Part shown: one piece after another, positions 11,854 to 23,520 of the stretch | Layout of the letters: each line of letters starts with the position of its first letter | How positions within the stretch are numbered: position 1 is the first letter of the stretch | From: Symbiodinium microadriaticum | Lineage: Eukaryota; Sar; Dinophyceae; Suessiales; Symbiodiniaceae | DNA length: 64,000 bases | NCBI GenBank assembly: GCA_001939145.1 | Contig: LSRX01000596.1 | Span: 347,730-411,729, forward strand | Direction of reading: 5' to 3' | The notes under the pieces: generated by a model | The model's input: the letters and a program-made list of their open reading frames with translations, nothing else | The model's database searches: none | Told to the model about the DNA's origin: nothing | Made by a program: the position numbers and the translations under genes

Positions 11854-14161
11854 GTACAGATATATAGATCGAGGTATTATATATATATATATATATATAC
11901 AGATATATATGTATATACATATATATATATATACATGTATATAGCTGTTGTAGGTTATATATATATATATATACATATATATTTATATATTATATACATA
12001 TAGATACATATGTCCGCTCACGTACCATCTACAAACAACTGCTCTCGTGTGTGTACCGATGTTTACATCTATGTTCATATGCTCATGTTGCTTGCGCAAG
12101 GTTTGGGCCGCATGGTTGGCGTGTTACACTTGGGCCTGGTCGGGCCGTTGTTTACTGCCCTGGTGACTTGTCAGGCCTGCGGTGAAACCCACAATAATGG
12201 CATCGATCAGCTGCTGGAACCAAGATCGCATCAAGCCAATCTGGACATACATGAAATCAGTTGCGCCTCAGTAGGGATGGACACTTCACTAGCCACACGT
12301 TCCGAAACCTCCAATTCGTTGCTATCTGCATAAGCACCGGTCTGTTCCCTCATCCGCTTGCCTGCCCTCAGCCCTGAAGAATCAAAGCACATCGAAGTGG
12401 GGCTGTCCTTGTGTTCGGTCTAGCTGGCTGCGTTGCTGGCTGGACCAATTGGCAATTGGACTTTGGAACAATTTGGGGGGAGTCTGCTTGCTACGACAAT
12501 CGAGGAAGGGAGTGCATCATGGGATCAGCTCAACTCTTCTGGTAACGAGGCTAACAACCTGCAGGCGGGCAACTGTCCGGCAAATCTGCATTGGACAACT
12601 GAAAGTATGCCAGGTTTATACTTGCTATGAGCGCGATAGCCTTGTCCAGGGCAGTGTTCAATGCCATGTTCAGGAGCGCTTCGAGGTTGCGTAGGACCTG
12701 AATAGACTGCGCAAAGATGTAGGTGAAGGAAAGGAGCGATAAGAGGTTTGCAACAAGCAGTGCCGATGGGAAGAAGAAGGCATCCTCTGCGTTGAAAGGC
12801 TTGAGAAACGTCCTCCGCACTGACGATAGCCTGCTGTTGCCGGCGACATGCGGCACTTGCAGAAGGACTTGTAACACACGAAAAGAACAAAAGCTTGCTC
12901 AAATTTGGTGACTGAGAGTCAATGACTGCTTAACTGTGTCACCGGACGGGACGTCTTTGAAGCCGAGAGCCTGACCCAGCCTTCTTCTAGTGTAGGCTTC
13001 GAAGATTTCCGAGCGCTGCGTGTCGAAAGTACGGGCCTGGCTGGAAACTTCTGTGGTCATGCCTGAGCCAAGACAAAGCGGCTCCACTCTGTCATCCGCA
13101 AGATGTGTTCAAATTGCTCTAAAATGCTTTGAACCAAAAGCTTGAAGCAGAACCAGCAACCCCCGCCCCTAGTCCGCGCGAGCACTCAAACTGCATGACA
13201 GCCGAGATGCCCCAGACAAGGGTGGCAAGGATGAGCACGAGATCGATCACGGCAACATAGATCCAAACTCCATACAACGCGTCCCTGTGCACTGACAGAA
13301 AAGGTGCTGCCACCAGCAGCCCTACAGTGCAGAGGAGTGCGAAAATGAACCAGAGCCATCGATGATGTGTGACGTTTGTGATGAGGATGATGACACCCAC
13401 AATGGCCGCAACACCAGAGCAGAACCAATTGAAGGCCACGTCCACGGGATCAGGCGGTGTTCGCACCACTTTGAAGGCGAAGCCTTCTGAGCTTTCAACA
13501 CCATTGACAGAAACTGTGAACTCGTACTCGACATCTTCGGCGAAGGCGAAGAGCGGCGGCTGATTGAAAACATACTCACAGGGAGCCTGCAAGTGAAGGT
13601 CATCGAGGGAGAACTCCCATGCTGCCGCTGCTTGCTTGCTGCTCGGGGAGGCGACGGAGCCGCCCGCAGACATCAGCACCTGTTGGAACCTGCGCTGTCT
13701 CCCTCCGACTCCCCCATCCTCAGCCCTGCTTCACCAGTGCCTACACATCTTACACCCGTCCCTACCGCAAAGAAGAGAAAAGCAGGGGAGGCGCTGGTCC
13801 AGTATCTGCGAGGGCTCCAGAGCAGACGGATCCATACCAAGGGCTTCGGACAAGCTCGGACTCTGCAAGACCGACAAGCCCGCTGCCGCCGCATCCTCAG
13901 TTCCGCTTCCGAGTAGAAACAACGACATTGTCCGTCGATTAAAACTCCTTCTTCTGGATTTTTTTTTGCGAAGTGTTGGATGCCATTCGTGGAACCATCG
14001 CGGAACTTTCGTGCGGCATGTTTCTAGCAGCAGTACGAGTACTAGTCGTAGTAGTAGTATGACTAGCAGTAATGAAATCAAGATAGCAGCAGCAGGAGGA
14101 GGAGGAGGAGGACTTGTCTGTAGTGGTAGTGGTAGTCGCAATGGTAGGGGGTAGTGGTGGC

Positions 14162-14210
<49 letters not shown>

Positions 14211-14227
14211 TGATGAGTAGCAGTAAC

Positions 14228-14265
<38 letters not shown>

Positions 14266-14271
14266 CAGCAG

Positions 14272-14319
<48 letters not shown>

Positions 14320-14332
14320 TAGTAGTAGTAGT

Positions 14333-14364
<32 letters not shown>

Positions 14365-14441
14365 TAATAAAAATAATAATAAGAGTAGATGTGGTAGTAG
14401 TGGTAGTGGTAGTGGCAGTGGCAGTGGAAGTAGTAGCAATA

Positions 14442-14478
<37 letters not shown>

Positions 14479-17400
14479 CAGCAGCAGCAGTAGTAGTAGT
14501 AGGCCATCGTTAGCCGGCACATCCAATGATCTAGATCTGGCCACGTCGACTCTAACGACGGTTACGAGAAACTTACGCGGAACTTTCCGCCCCTCGCTCG
14601 ACCGGAACCTGATTTCGGCACCTCGCTGAAGCCTGCCGCAGCATTGCGCACTATCGGGCTTGGGACCTGTACGCCACACGTCTGCAGAATGGTGGCATGC
14701 TCTCTATTCATTCTGTATGCTGCGAGTTTATTGTATAAAGCCTTCGCGGATCCTTCGCGGATTTGTTGAGGCCTTTCGCGGAACCGTCCCGAAATCTGCG
14801 TAACATCGACGACAAGGACCTTCAGATCAACGCTCACATAACTACCCCGCAGCAGGTGTACTCCGAGCGGCCGAAGTCGCATTGCCGAAACCCAACTCTG
14901 TGAAGGGGTCGCCCACCTGCATCTGCCGCAACGGCGTTTCCAGACAAGCCCGGGCAAAGTCTGCGGTGAGGCCGGCGAAAGATCCCTTAGCTTGACTAGC
15001 TGAGTCAGCAATGAATCGATCGACGACCGTCTTCATGAAGCCAGTGGATTCCTGCGACAAGTTTGCAGCCATGTTGTTGGCTGAAGCCTGCAGCGCTGCC
15101 TTCGCAGCCTCTTTCGCCTGCAAGGCGGCTCTCATGGCAGCCGACTCTTGCTGCGATGGCGCTCCTCTGAGAATGAGCTGTATACGCGTCCGGACACCCG
15201 TGGCTTGAAGCTCAGCCAAGGACTCATTCGTCGCCGTCTCAACACAGAAACGAGGAGTCCGCGGGAGCGGCGTGAACATGCCGAAATCAGGTATCTCCAC
15301 CTGCCCCCATGGCCCTTCGGCTGAGGTAATTCGGTATATGGGGTTCTCGACTTTAAAGGGCTTCGTCTCTAGAACCACCTGTGCGTTTGGCCCATCAGGC
15401 TGAAACAGCAGCTTGTAGGTCCCACTCATGGCTCGCGTGATGGTCAATGGGAATGAAATGATACCGTTCGGCTTGCTCACACGAACAGTCGTCGTCGGAT
15501 CCAGTTCCACGTTGCTGTCAGTCAGCACTTCCAACCTCCTGCCACTCTGCACCAAAGACTGTAGAAGTCCCGGAGATGTGCTGCCGGGAGAGGTGGCGGC
15601 CAGCTTCTGGATACCTGCACGCACCCTGACATCCCGTACTGGAGCGCCACTCGCCGTCGTGACTCTCAGCCGCACCAGGAACACGTTGCCCACGATTGCA
15701 ATCTCGGGCGGGACCAATGCGAGGAAAAACTGGCTCGCCGTGGTTTCGGCCGCGATTTCTATCGTGGTTGAACTTTGCGTGTCTGTCAGCGTTTCCTGGA
15801 CTGCTGAAGAACAGCTGTGGAACTTCTGGACATCTGACATGTTTTCAAAGCCTGGCGGCTTGCTTACGGAGTATCTGAAGTCCGAACCGGACAGGTCGGA
15901 CACTTTCAATGAGATTCTGGCAGGTTGCGAAATACGTCTTAACCACCGGACTTTGAGAAAGGAGAATCGCATAACCAGAAAGGGCGTAGTTTGTATAATT
16001 ACCAGGTCGGTGCACCGTCCCAAAGGCTCTCTCCACTGGACGAAGACACACACATGGTCACCGAGCATGCGCTGCGAAAGGTCTTGAGCTGCGCCTGCAT
16101 CGTTCACACCCCTGCCACCTTCGCTTGACACCAGCAGCCGCACCAGCAGGCCGCCAAGAAACTGCGTGAACATCGACAGCCCTCCGAAGTTCGGCCGGAC
16201 TTCCACCGTGATGCTGCCGCCGAACTCGTCGATACCGATGTTCAAGGGCCAGGTTGACCTCAAGGAGCGTTGAGACAAGCCAGTGCCCCTCCCCCCTGGT
16301 ATAAGCACAGCGCCTCACCCCATGTCCTCCCATCCAGGCGCATCTGTTTGCAACGAAGCAGCGGGGGCTGGGCTACAATTTGGAAGGAGTAAGGTGTGGA
16401 AAGACAGATCGGTTGTGAGGGCAAGGGCTCTGTCGAAACCCCCTCCGCTATGAATCTCATTCCTTGGCGAACAGGCGAACATGGGCATGCAAGCGCGACT
16501 GTAGAGAGGTAGTGCACCCTGCTCCGGCAACAATTGAAAAGGCAACTTTGAATAGCCGACAACACTAATCCACGCCTGAGTCTAGGTGTATCGATTGCCC
16601 CTTTGCCGGTAGCGCGATGGCCTAGTTCACACATCCACCCCTGAAAAAGAGACTTGATGCTGTCCTACTTTCTGCTGAGCACGGTGGAAATGCTTTTCTA
16701 AACTTCATGTCACTGCTGGTAGTGTCTTCAGCAGGCATCCAAAGACCATGAGAAGCTGGAAGAAGCTTGCCACCAGGCTTCGCGTGCATCCTTTACCGTC
16801 CACAATACCGATAATAGGGAAATATGCAACTCCATCTTGTGCCGGACGTACTCAGGGGTGCTCATGCACTGGCCAGACAGCAAGGCTTCAACATGCAGCT
16901 ACCACGCCAGAACCAGAAGAAACCTCTTACTGCTCACAAAACTCAGCTCCCTCCTGGCCTTGCCCAAATGCATCAGTTATCTCTGATCCGGATGAGCCGG
17001 AGTACAAGAACGGAAACGTCGAATACATTGGCATCACTGTCAACTTCCTTGGGTCTGTCACATTTCCAGTCTCAAGTAAGTTGTCAACTTGGCTAGGGTT
17101 CTGCCCTGATCCAGTCGAAGTGACGTGAATTCTCCCCCATCCACGGGCACTAGGTCATAGCTCAAGATCAGACCTCGAATTGCACACAACTACTCCCGAG
17201 AGAAAGACCTTGCACATAGGTCGGCAAGGCTGCGCATAGCCGGGGCTCACTGAACTGTTGTGGCATCTCTGCCCTGCAATTAAAGCAAGGGGCCGTTCAC
17301 AGGGCCTTCGTCGCTTAGCACTCTGACGATAGGAATTTGATCCATCAAATTGCCTGCGACAGGACAGTGCGATCTCATGCTTTCCATCGTGTTTGGCATA

Positions 17401-18104
17401 TGCGCTGAATCGTGCGAGACACTTGGATAATCTCGCGTTACACGCCGTGCCTGTCCAGGGCGGAACGAGCACAAAGGCTGGGTCCTAAGTTTCCGCAGGA
17501 CAGGAGGTTTGACATGAGCATCGATACACTTTAACATTCAGGGACCATGCGCTCAATTGCTGGACTGCCGCCGAACGTCTTGCACCATCTCCAAACGAAG
17601 ACCAGGTGGAGGAAGAACCCTGCAAGTGGTGGCTACCGTGACTTTCCCGTCCGAAGCAAGCCCGGTGCGGCTGCGACATGTAGCGAGCTTGGTGGCCTCC
17701 ATGTGAAGACTCTGCTGTTCACTCCAAAGCCTCGGAACCTGAGAGGTTCAAGAACCGCAAAGCACGTCGGTCTACGGACTGTCCTTTGGCCGAGGCACTG
17801 GATGCCAAAATTTCCGTAGATCCCCTTCCTGGGGCACATGCCGCACGGAAAGGGCAATTCTGAAACTTGGCAGGCTTGAGCGAGACAAGTCTCTGATTCA
17901 TTTGCATGCGAAGATGGAGCTTCCCGGTGGTTGCATCGTATCCCTGCGCATTGGTTGCTCCTGTTCTTTGGACCTGCACGACATTTTCCGATCACAGCGC
18001 ACACTCAACTTTAGGAAGCCGGAAGTACTGATGAAGCAAGCAGCTGCAGAGATCGTGTAGTACTCCGTGCTCAGAGGGTGCGCTTCCGGGATGTTGTCTG
18101 TCAT
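8883..18104 (-). CDS. STRA6-like multi-pass membrane receptor/transporter, multi-exon
   Basis: A chain of minus-strand exons runs from a large beta-rich ectodomain to many membrane spans. Cys-rich N-terminal patches lie near 18.0-17.7 kb ([12 protein letters not shown]) and a beta segment near 17.4 kb. A long exon block at 16308-14842 (488 codons) encodes the main ectodomain, with strand-rich repeats such as [16 protein letters not shown]. 13679-13119 holds three membrane spans. 12880-12600 and 10337-9891 add more spans ([19 protein letters not shown]). Short exons follow near 9810 ([14 protein letters not shown]), 9690 ([13 protein letters not shown]), 9465 and 9175 ([12 protein letters not shown]). 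The order ectodomain, spans, then an HNNP-type motif recalls STRA6-like (RBP receptor) proteins abundant in dinoflagellates. This rests on remembered family features, not a search. Exon joins are incomplete and two adjacent genes are not excluded. Confidence 0.5.
10560..11130. repeat. CATA/TATG and GGTA tetranucleotide microsatellites in an intron
   Basis: 10575-10710 is rich in CATA/CCAT units. 10850-11050 alternates TGCA and TATG units, and 11078-11120 is (GGTA)n. These sit between the exons at 12.6 and 10.3 kb of the STRA6-like gene, so they are most likely intronic. The Tyr/His/Thr-rich frames across them are artefacts. Confidence 0.9.
11249..11520. repeat. (TA)n tracts and a poly-pyrimidine run
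   Basis: TA dinucleotide tracts lie at about 11252-11300, 11390-11410 and 11466-11520. A 28-base T/C run is at 11361-11388. On the minus strand the latter reads as an A/G run. The block forms the left side of the duplicated segment described next. Confidence 0.9.
11456..11806 (+). repeat. 351-bp exact direct repeat, copy 1
   Basis: This copy matches 11948-12298 base for base as far as I can read, at an offset of 492. It starts in TTGTAGGTT followed by eight AT units and ends in CCACAC just before the single N at 11807. It encodes no convincing protein. The copy is cut off by the gap, while copy 2 continues into unique sequence. Confidence 0.9.
11807..11947. other. Single-N gap, (GTA)n tract and TA-rich filler
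   Basis: An N at 11807 is followed by about 15 GTA units (11808-11852) and TA-rich sequence. Bases around 11918-11947 resemble 11290-11318 (CATGTATATAGCTG). The layout suggests that a scaffold join or local duplication occurred within a repeat. Confidence 0.8.
11948..12298 (+). repeat. 351-bp exact direct repeat, copy 2
   Basis: Second copy of 11456-11806. It runs on into unique DNA after CCACAC (GTTCCGAAACC). Between the copies, the sequence corresponding to 11319-11455 is missing, so the duplication is not simply tandem. Confidence 0.9.
14026..14504. repeat. (AGT)n trinucleotide tract in an intron
   Basis: About 480 bp of AGT units with AGC, GGT and AAT variants. It lies between the 488-codon ectodomain exon (14842-16308) and the membrane exon (13119-13679) of the minus-strand gene, so it is intronic. 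The long Ser, Val, Tyr or Leu homopolymer frames across it on both strands are not genes. Confidence 0.95.
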
Positions 18105-18109
18105 GCCTC

Positions 18110-19100
18110 GCTGTCGCTCTAAGCTTTACTTCACAAAACTACACATCTCGGAGCTCCAACTCGAGGCCCGGAGAGCAAAGCCAGGAAAGCTGCGAAGCCA
18201 AGAGGCCTAGTGGCCGATGGAAGTTGTAAGGCGCCTCCACCAGGACGAAACTCATCGCACACCTTAAAGCGCAGTCATGTCCCGAACATCGATGGAACAT
18301 GATGGAATGGGTGGCGAGTAGCCGCTGTCCCCCTTCGACGTTTTGCGTGCCTGCAGCACGAAGTAGCAAGCCTTCTTGCCAAGACACATCCGACCAGTTC
18401 GGAGGTCCAAGACAAGTCCCTTTTGCACCAGGGATCTCTGTAACCCCAGCTCAGACCCCTTTTCAGTCTGTACTTACTTACAATAGATTGTGTGCCAGCG
18501 AACAGTCCCTGACAGCAGAGCCTTCTCGTTCTCGCCTCCCGCGAGGCATGCAACCGAGGGAGCGACGGAAACACTTACTATGCCAACTCTGGACCTGGAA
18601 CGAAGGAGAGAGTCGCCAAGTCGGGTACAAGATCTGTTGATGAACCTACAGCGCTCACATCGATAGATGGAGAAGCTGCAGAACTGTCAAAACAAGGCGG
18701 ACGAATTCAGACACCAGGAAAAGCAAGGAGAAAACTCTGGGAAACAGCAAAGACGGATTCAGGCAGACTGGCTAAACAGTCAGGACGGCAACACCACCAA
18801 GCTCTTCGAGGTTTTTGTCATTTCTCTACATGATTCTACTTTTCTAGACTCCACCTGCAAAAGTTAAAGCAACTGCCCGGAGCCTGGTGCGACAAAGCGG
18901 CAAATCCCAGCGATCAGCTGATAGGAAGATGCAATTCGGGATGCGGCTGAGGTCAGAAGCGTCACCCACGGATGCATCGAGGATGAAGCCTCTGCTACAA
19001 ATCCATTTTGCCCACAGGAGCTCGGCCAGTAAAAAAATACAGGGACGCTTTGGGCAGGTCTGGAGTCATGGCTAGGGGCTGAGATCGATGTCCACGTAGG
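18110..19100. other. Stretch without a convincing gene
   Basis: Open frames on both strands are short and lack splice support. One minus-strand patch near 18.27-18.14 kb is mildly coding-like and might be a 5' exon of the STRA6-like gene. Nothing else was recognised. Confidence 0.25.
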
Positions 19101-19129
19101 AACCCGATTGGATGACGTGCTCCTCAAAA

Positions 19130-20383
19130 GACAGCACGAGGGCTCAAGGGGACAGAGTGCTGCTGCAGTTTGTGCTGCATGCAAGGCTCGTAGTATGCAC
19201 CAGGGCCAGCATCTCCTTCCAGGACAATGTCCCCAATGACATTCTGAATGCGCAGCGGGACCTCGGCCCATGTTCACGACGCGGACCGACTCCAAAATTT
19301 GGAGCATTCCATTCCACATCAGAGTTCGCAGCCTACGGCACTTCCTGGCATTTGCTGCCAGGCGGCCGGCGAAGAATAGCATTCCTGCTTGTGGCCTTGA
19401 TAATCGTCGAGCTGCACCACCATCCTGGGCTTGGTCGGCTTGCCGGCCGCAAGACTGGAACTTTGGCCGGGAGACCGCAGGAAGTGGTCTCCGGAGCCGG
19501 CTTCGAACTGCGAGGCAAAGGTGATGTAATTCGGGTCGTCGTTGTACTGCCTGTGACTCCGGAGCTGCAGACCGGAGACTTGGGTTTCAGGGGGGTTGCA
19601 GGGCTGCAGGTAGGCGCCTCAGCGTCTGCGGCACTGGCTTTGGAAGGATGGCGGTGCCCAGGTGGTCCAGGCTCGAAACTTTGATCATCGGCCGGGGCTC
19701 CTCAAGCTCTTCAAGGCAGAGCGCCCTTGGAACTTCCAGAGGATTCCAGTGCATCCAAGGGTCGTGCCGCACCTCAGCCCGAAACCGACCAGTTAAACTG
19801 CACGAATGCACAACTTGCACAACTGAACACGTCACCACTCTCTGAGACCTGGACAAATCCGAACCTGTCGCCATCCTGAGTCTCGAGTAAGACGCCCACA
19901 GAAGGCAGCCTAACCACCCAACGAGGCTTTGGCCTTGGCCCACCTCAATTTTTGTGACGCTCACACTCGGCCGAGCAGGCTGACTGTATGCCAGGGATAG
20001 CCAGGGCAGGCTTGGCCCGAGCCTCAAGAACCACTCCTCGCACCACCACTGCGACACACCCCCGAATCTGTCCGGAACTGCGGCGGGAGCGCGATTTTTT
20101 GGGGGGTGGGGGGGCAACAGACCAAGGAGCCGAGGAGGCGAACAGCGTCCTAGCCTTGCTCGGACTTTAGGGACTCGAGCGATTTGAAAGCAGCACGCCC
20201 GGGACTGTGGCGGGAGCACGATGCACCCAATGCGGCACTCCATTTTAAGATGAGACAATCTGCGCCACAGGAGCCGGGGCAGCTAACCCCTTATCCTCTT
20301 CACACTCCTTTTTACAGGGATGAGACTCACTGCGACTTCCTCAACTCGGCCAGAGCCACGACGCGCTTCTCTTCTGCAGCCAT
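19130..20383 (-). CDS. Multi-exon gene starting MAAEEKRVVALAELRKS; possibly glycosidase-related
   Basis: Exon 1 is 20383-20331: ATG, 17 codons and a two-base overhang before a textbook donor GTGAGT. The next exon in phase starts near 20259 and stays open to about 19640; it ends with a coding-like stretch (EELEEPRPMIKVSSLDHLG). An exon at about 19610-19372 follows (RQYNDDPNYITFASQF, KPRMVVQLDDYQGHK); the intron before it would be only 31 nt. A further exon at about 19270-19150 reads VPLRIQNVIGDIVLEGDAGP then GAYYEP. That last motif loosely recalls N-terminal beta domains of GH123/DUF4091-like glycosidases, but the resemblance is weak. The 3' end was not found. The middle of exon 2 is low complexity and may contain an unrecognised intron. 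Confidence 0.4.
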
Positions 20384-20506
20384 GGGTCGTTGCTGTATGC
20401 ATCCTCCACCCTGAGATGGCTTGGTGTTTCAACACATCTCAGCCCACTACCATGCACCGCAGCTGGTCTCAGCGACTGCTGTCATTCAAGTGTGATGTTG
20501 ATTTAC

Positions 20507-21103
20507 CCTGCGGACGTGAGCGCAGTCTCTTTCTTGCATACAGGCAAGGCACAACATGTTGATGGCACCATCAGCCCCAGAGCTGAGCTTTCGCGATTTG
20601 GCTTCCGAGGATTCGACTGCCCCGGCGAACTTTCGGAGTCCTTGGCTTCTGAACTTCTTCTGGCATGACACTCCGACCTAAGCTACAAGTAGCATAACAG
20701 CTCCACCAGCGGTCCGTCGAGTCACTCCGCGCAACTTCAGCATGCAACTCCTGCTCATTCTTACGGGAAGGTAAGCCTATGCTCATTTATGCTTATGCCG
20801 CAATGCGCCGTTGGAGGCCCGCTTCACATGCTTCAAGCACAAGGCGATCCTTCACCTCATTGGCCTCGGCCCCAAGGCGACGTTCATCCCCAACGCCAGA
20901 GATGTCGAAGCAGGAGCTGGTGTTCGGCGCTGAGATTCCAGGGAAATTCACCTGAGCTTCCAAGGATCGCGGCCAAAGCATTTTCTCCTGACTTGCCTTT
21001 AGGACAGGAAAACCCGCGTCATTCAGATCTGCACAGCTCAAGATCGTGGTCGGCGGGGGATTTGCTTGTGAGGAATTCGGTCCTGCTCCTACAGTTGTGA
21101 CTT
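20507..21103 (-). CDS. Exons of an unidentified minus-strand gene
   Basis: Two exons are visible. About 21103-20800 is a long open frame (VTTVGAGPNSSQANPPPTT ... ISGVGDERRLGAEANEVKDR) ending at a stop at its 3' side. 20659-20507 has an acceptor CATGCCAG and a clean donor AGG|GTAAAT; it encodes a basic helical segment (KKFRSQGLRKFAGAVE) and a Cys pair (CLACMQERDC). An ATG-initiated frame at 20786 lies between them. Joins are unresolved because two frames of the second exon are open. No domain was recognised. It lies just upstream of the 20383 gene. Confidence 0.35.
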
Positions 21104-21477
21104 CCTTTTCGTGGCAAACCTTGTAGATGCTGCAAACAGTTTCTTAGTGATTTCGGAGTGTTTTCCGATTGAGTCTACCTAGCTCTTTGGCAGCCTTCTG
21201 TTTCAGGCGAGCTCCGGCGAAAGCGTGTTGGAAGGCTGTCTGTTTTGAGCTGGCTAGATTGCAAGTCTTGTGTAAAGCTGTCTGATTCGGTTTGGCGCTA
21301 CCACGACATATGGGTGTTGTTCAATATTCCTCTGTCCTAAGTTTAGCCCTTTGTCCGCGCTTGTGCGGACCTTGCGCGCCCTGCGCACGCGCACAAACAT
21401 GCAAAAATGCAATCGCATGACACGAAACTACCGGACTACTGCTTGTACAACCGATGGCCATGTTTCATCATGCTTTG
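21104..21477. other. Stretch without a gene
   Basis: No coding patch was found. 21340-21392 contains an alternating CG/TG-rich stretch (GTCCGCGCTTGTGCGGACC) related to sequence near 23.6 and 23.75 kb. Confidence 0.3.
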
Positions 21478-21489
21478 ACACAACGCTGC

Positions 21490-21600
21490 ATGGTGGCAGT
21501 AGCAGTAGCAGTAGCAGTAGTAGCAGTAGCAGTAGCAGTAGCGGTAGCAGTAGGAGTAGCAGTAGCAGTAGGAGCAGCAGTAGCAGTAGCAGCNTAATTA
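21490..21600. repeat. (AGC/AGT)n tract ending in a single-N gap
   Basis: Around 35 trinucleotide units (AGC, AGT, AGG) end at an N (21594). The far side is abruptly different: A/T-rich TTTA/ATTT sequence. This marks an assembly gap or join. Confidence 0.9.
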
Positions 21601-23520
21601 TTTACTTAGTTATTTATTTTAGTTATTCATTTAGCTATTTATTTAGTTATTATGTTTCTGTGTCTGTTGATCTTTGTCATTCCTTTGTGTAGGTCTTTGT
21701 CGTTCCATTAGTGTGAATTCCAATCTTGCAAATCTAACATCAACTCCAAACCCCCAGCCAGTTTACAGGCACCGTGACCAGTAACGGTAAAAGCACCCAA
21801 CGACAACAGTAGCAACAGCATCAACAACCACAACCACGACCACAAGCGCAGCAACATCAACAATATCAGGAACAACAACAAACCCCGCAATCAGTACGGT
21901 TAGCATTAATAATCCTCACCACGTTGGATATAATATTGAATAAAGTTATACGAGTAATAAGATTGGGGGAGGACGGGAACGTAGGTCATAAAGGTTAAAG
22001 GAAGGGGATGGGGTATGAGCTATCGCAAACAGCGTCGTCCGCATATGCTCTTGTACTCTATATTTTCTTGTCAGTCAGGTTTTGCCTTTTGCCAGCAACA
22101 GAACGACACAACAACAGCGACGACGACTACAATAACAACAACAGCACAACGACAACAAGAACTACGAATGACGAAGAATATAAGGTGGTGAACTCCAAGC
22201 AGTCCCCCCCTCATTGGACGTGGTTTTCATTCACCACAGCAGCAGCAGCAACTATCGTTTGGGATCCGAAGGCATCCACAAGTTTCATACTGCTCAAGTG
22301 CTTCGAACCCGTTTTGCTACGAAGCCGTTTCTGTACCTCGAGTTTTGGCACATGGCCCAGGCTGTCTGGACAAAACATCTCCGTTTTTCGTGTCTTACGG
22401 TGTTTTCCTCAAACAACGTGCTGAACCGTGCCAGAAATCGACTTGTCGCACATGGCAGCGTGGACTTCTCTGGGTATTTACAAACATCCGTGGCCTCTCC
22501 GTTCCCGTTTTTGCTCGCAAGTCGGCTTCTTTCTTCTCTGGACTTGCGGTGTCTGTGTTTCTGTTTGCTTACGTGCAAAGGTGAGGGTGGGGAGGGGTGG
22601 GGCGATAACATCCATGATAACATCCGTGCGAATGCGGCTTGCATCTAGTGGTTCTTTTTGTTGCTCTGTGAGGGGTGGTTTTGCGGAAGCGTTGTTACCA
22701 CGGGATTTGCATCGCTTTCGCAATAATCCACACTAAATCCAAGAACAAAGCATGGACAAAAGGGAAACACCCTCTTATGCACGTAAACCACACAAACTCG
22801 AGGTTATCAGGCTCTTGACCAAAAAACCTCAACAAAAGCCACGACACACCCTCCGCAGCGGCAGACGCTACAGCTGCGTGTGTCTTCTTGTTACTGTTCT
22901 TGTTCTGGTTCTTGTTCTTGTTATTGTTCTTCTTCTTGTTGTTGCTGTTGTTGCTGTTGTTTTTGGTGGTGCTGCTGTTGTTATTGGTGTTGGTGGCGTT
23001 GTTGCTCTAGCTTGTTCTATTTTGTTGTATCTTGTATGTTTTTCTTTCGTTGGATGTTCTTGCATAGTGTTGTTTTCCTGTTGGTGTCGGTCGTTGTCCG
23101 TTGTTGTCGGGTGCTGTCTGTTGTGTCTGGTGTTGTCTGTTGTTGTCTGATGTTGTCTTTGTGTCATGTTGTTGTATCTTGGTTTGTGTGGCCGTATGTT
23201 GGTGCATGGTGTTCTATGTTATTGTATGTTGCTATGTTGTGCATGCATGTTGTGTATTGTTGTATGTTGTTGTCTGATGCTGTCTTTGTTGCACGCTGTT
23301 GTATTCTGTTGGATGTTGCAATATGTCGTTGTGTGTGTGTGTTGTATGTTGCTGTGTGGGGTTGTTGTTTGTTGCATGTGGTTGCATGTTGTGGTTGTTG
23401 TTGTTACTTGTTGCTGTCGTGGTTATCGTCGTCGTCGTCGTCGTGGTCGTGGTGGTGGTGGTGGTGGTGGTGGTGGTGGTGGTGGTGGTGGTGGTGGTGG
23501 CGGTGGTCGTAGGGACACTG
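21601..23520. repeat. Low-complexity island: ATTT, CAA, GTT and GGT tracts
   Basis: 21601-21660 is TTTA-rich. 21735-21890 and 22095-22165 are CAA/CGA-rich. 22895-23410 is GTT/TGT-rich and ends in (GGT)n at about 23447-23505. Base composition differs sharply from the GC-richer surroundings. Frames rich in Val, Cys or Gln/Thr here are repeat artefacts. A minus-strand frame at 22294-22644 has mixed composition but no splice support. Confidence 0.8.

Noticed and set aside
13731-14679. Long minus- and plus-strand frames of Tyr, Leu, Ser or Val over the AGT tract
   Set aside because: They arise from the trinucleotide repeat, are open on both strands, and lie within an intron of the minus-strand membrane gene.
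22880-23520. Cys/Val-rich plus-strand frames suggesting a metallothionein or membrane protein
   Set aside because: They come from GTT/TGT and GGT low-complexity DNA.
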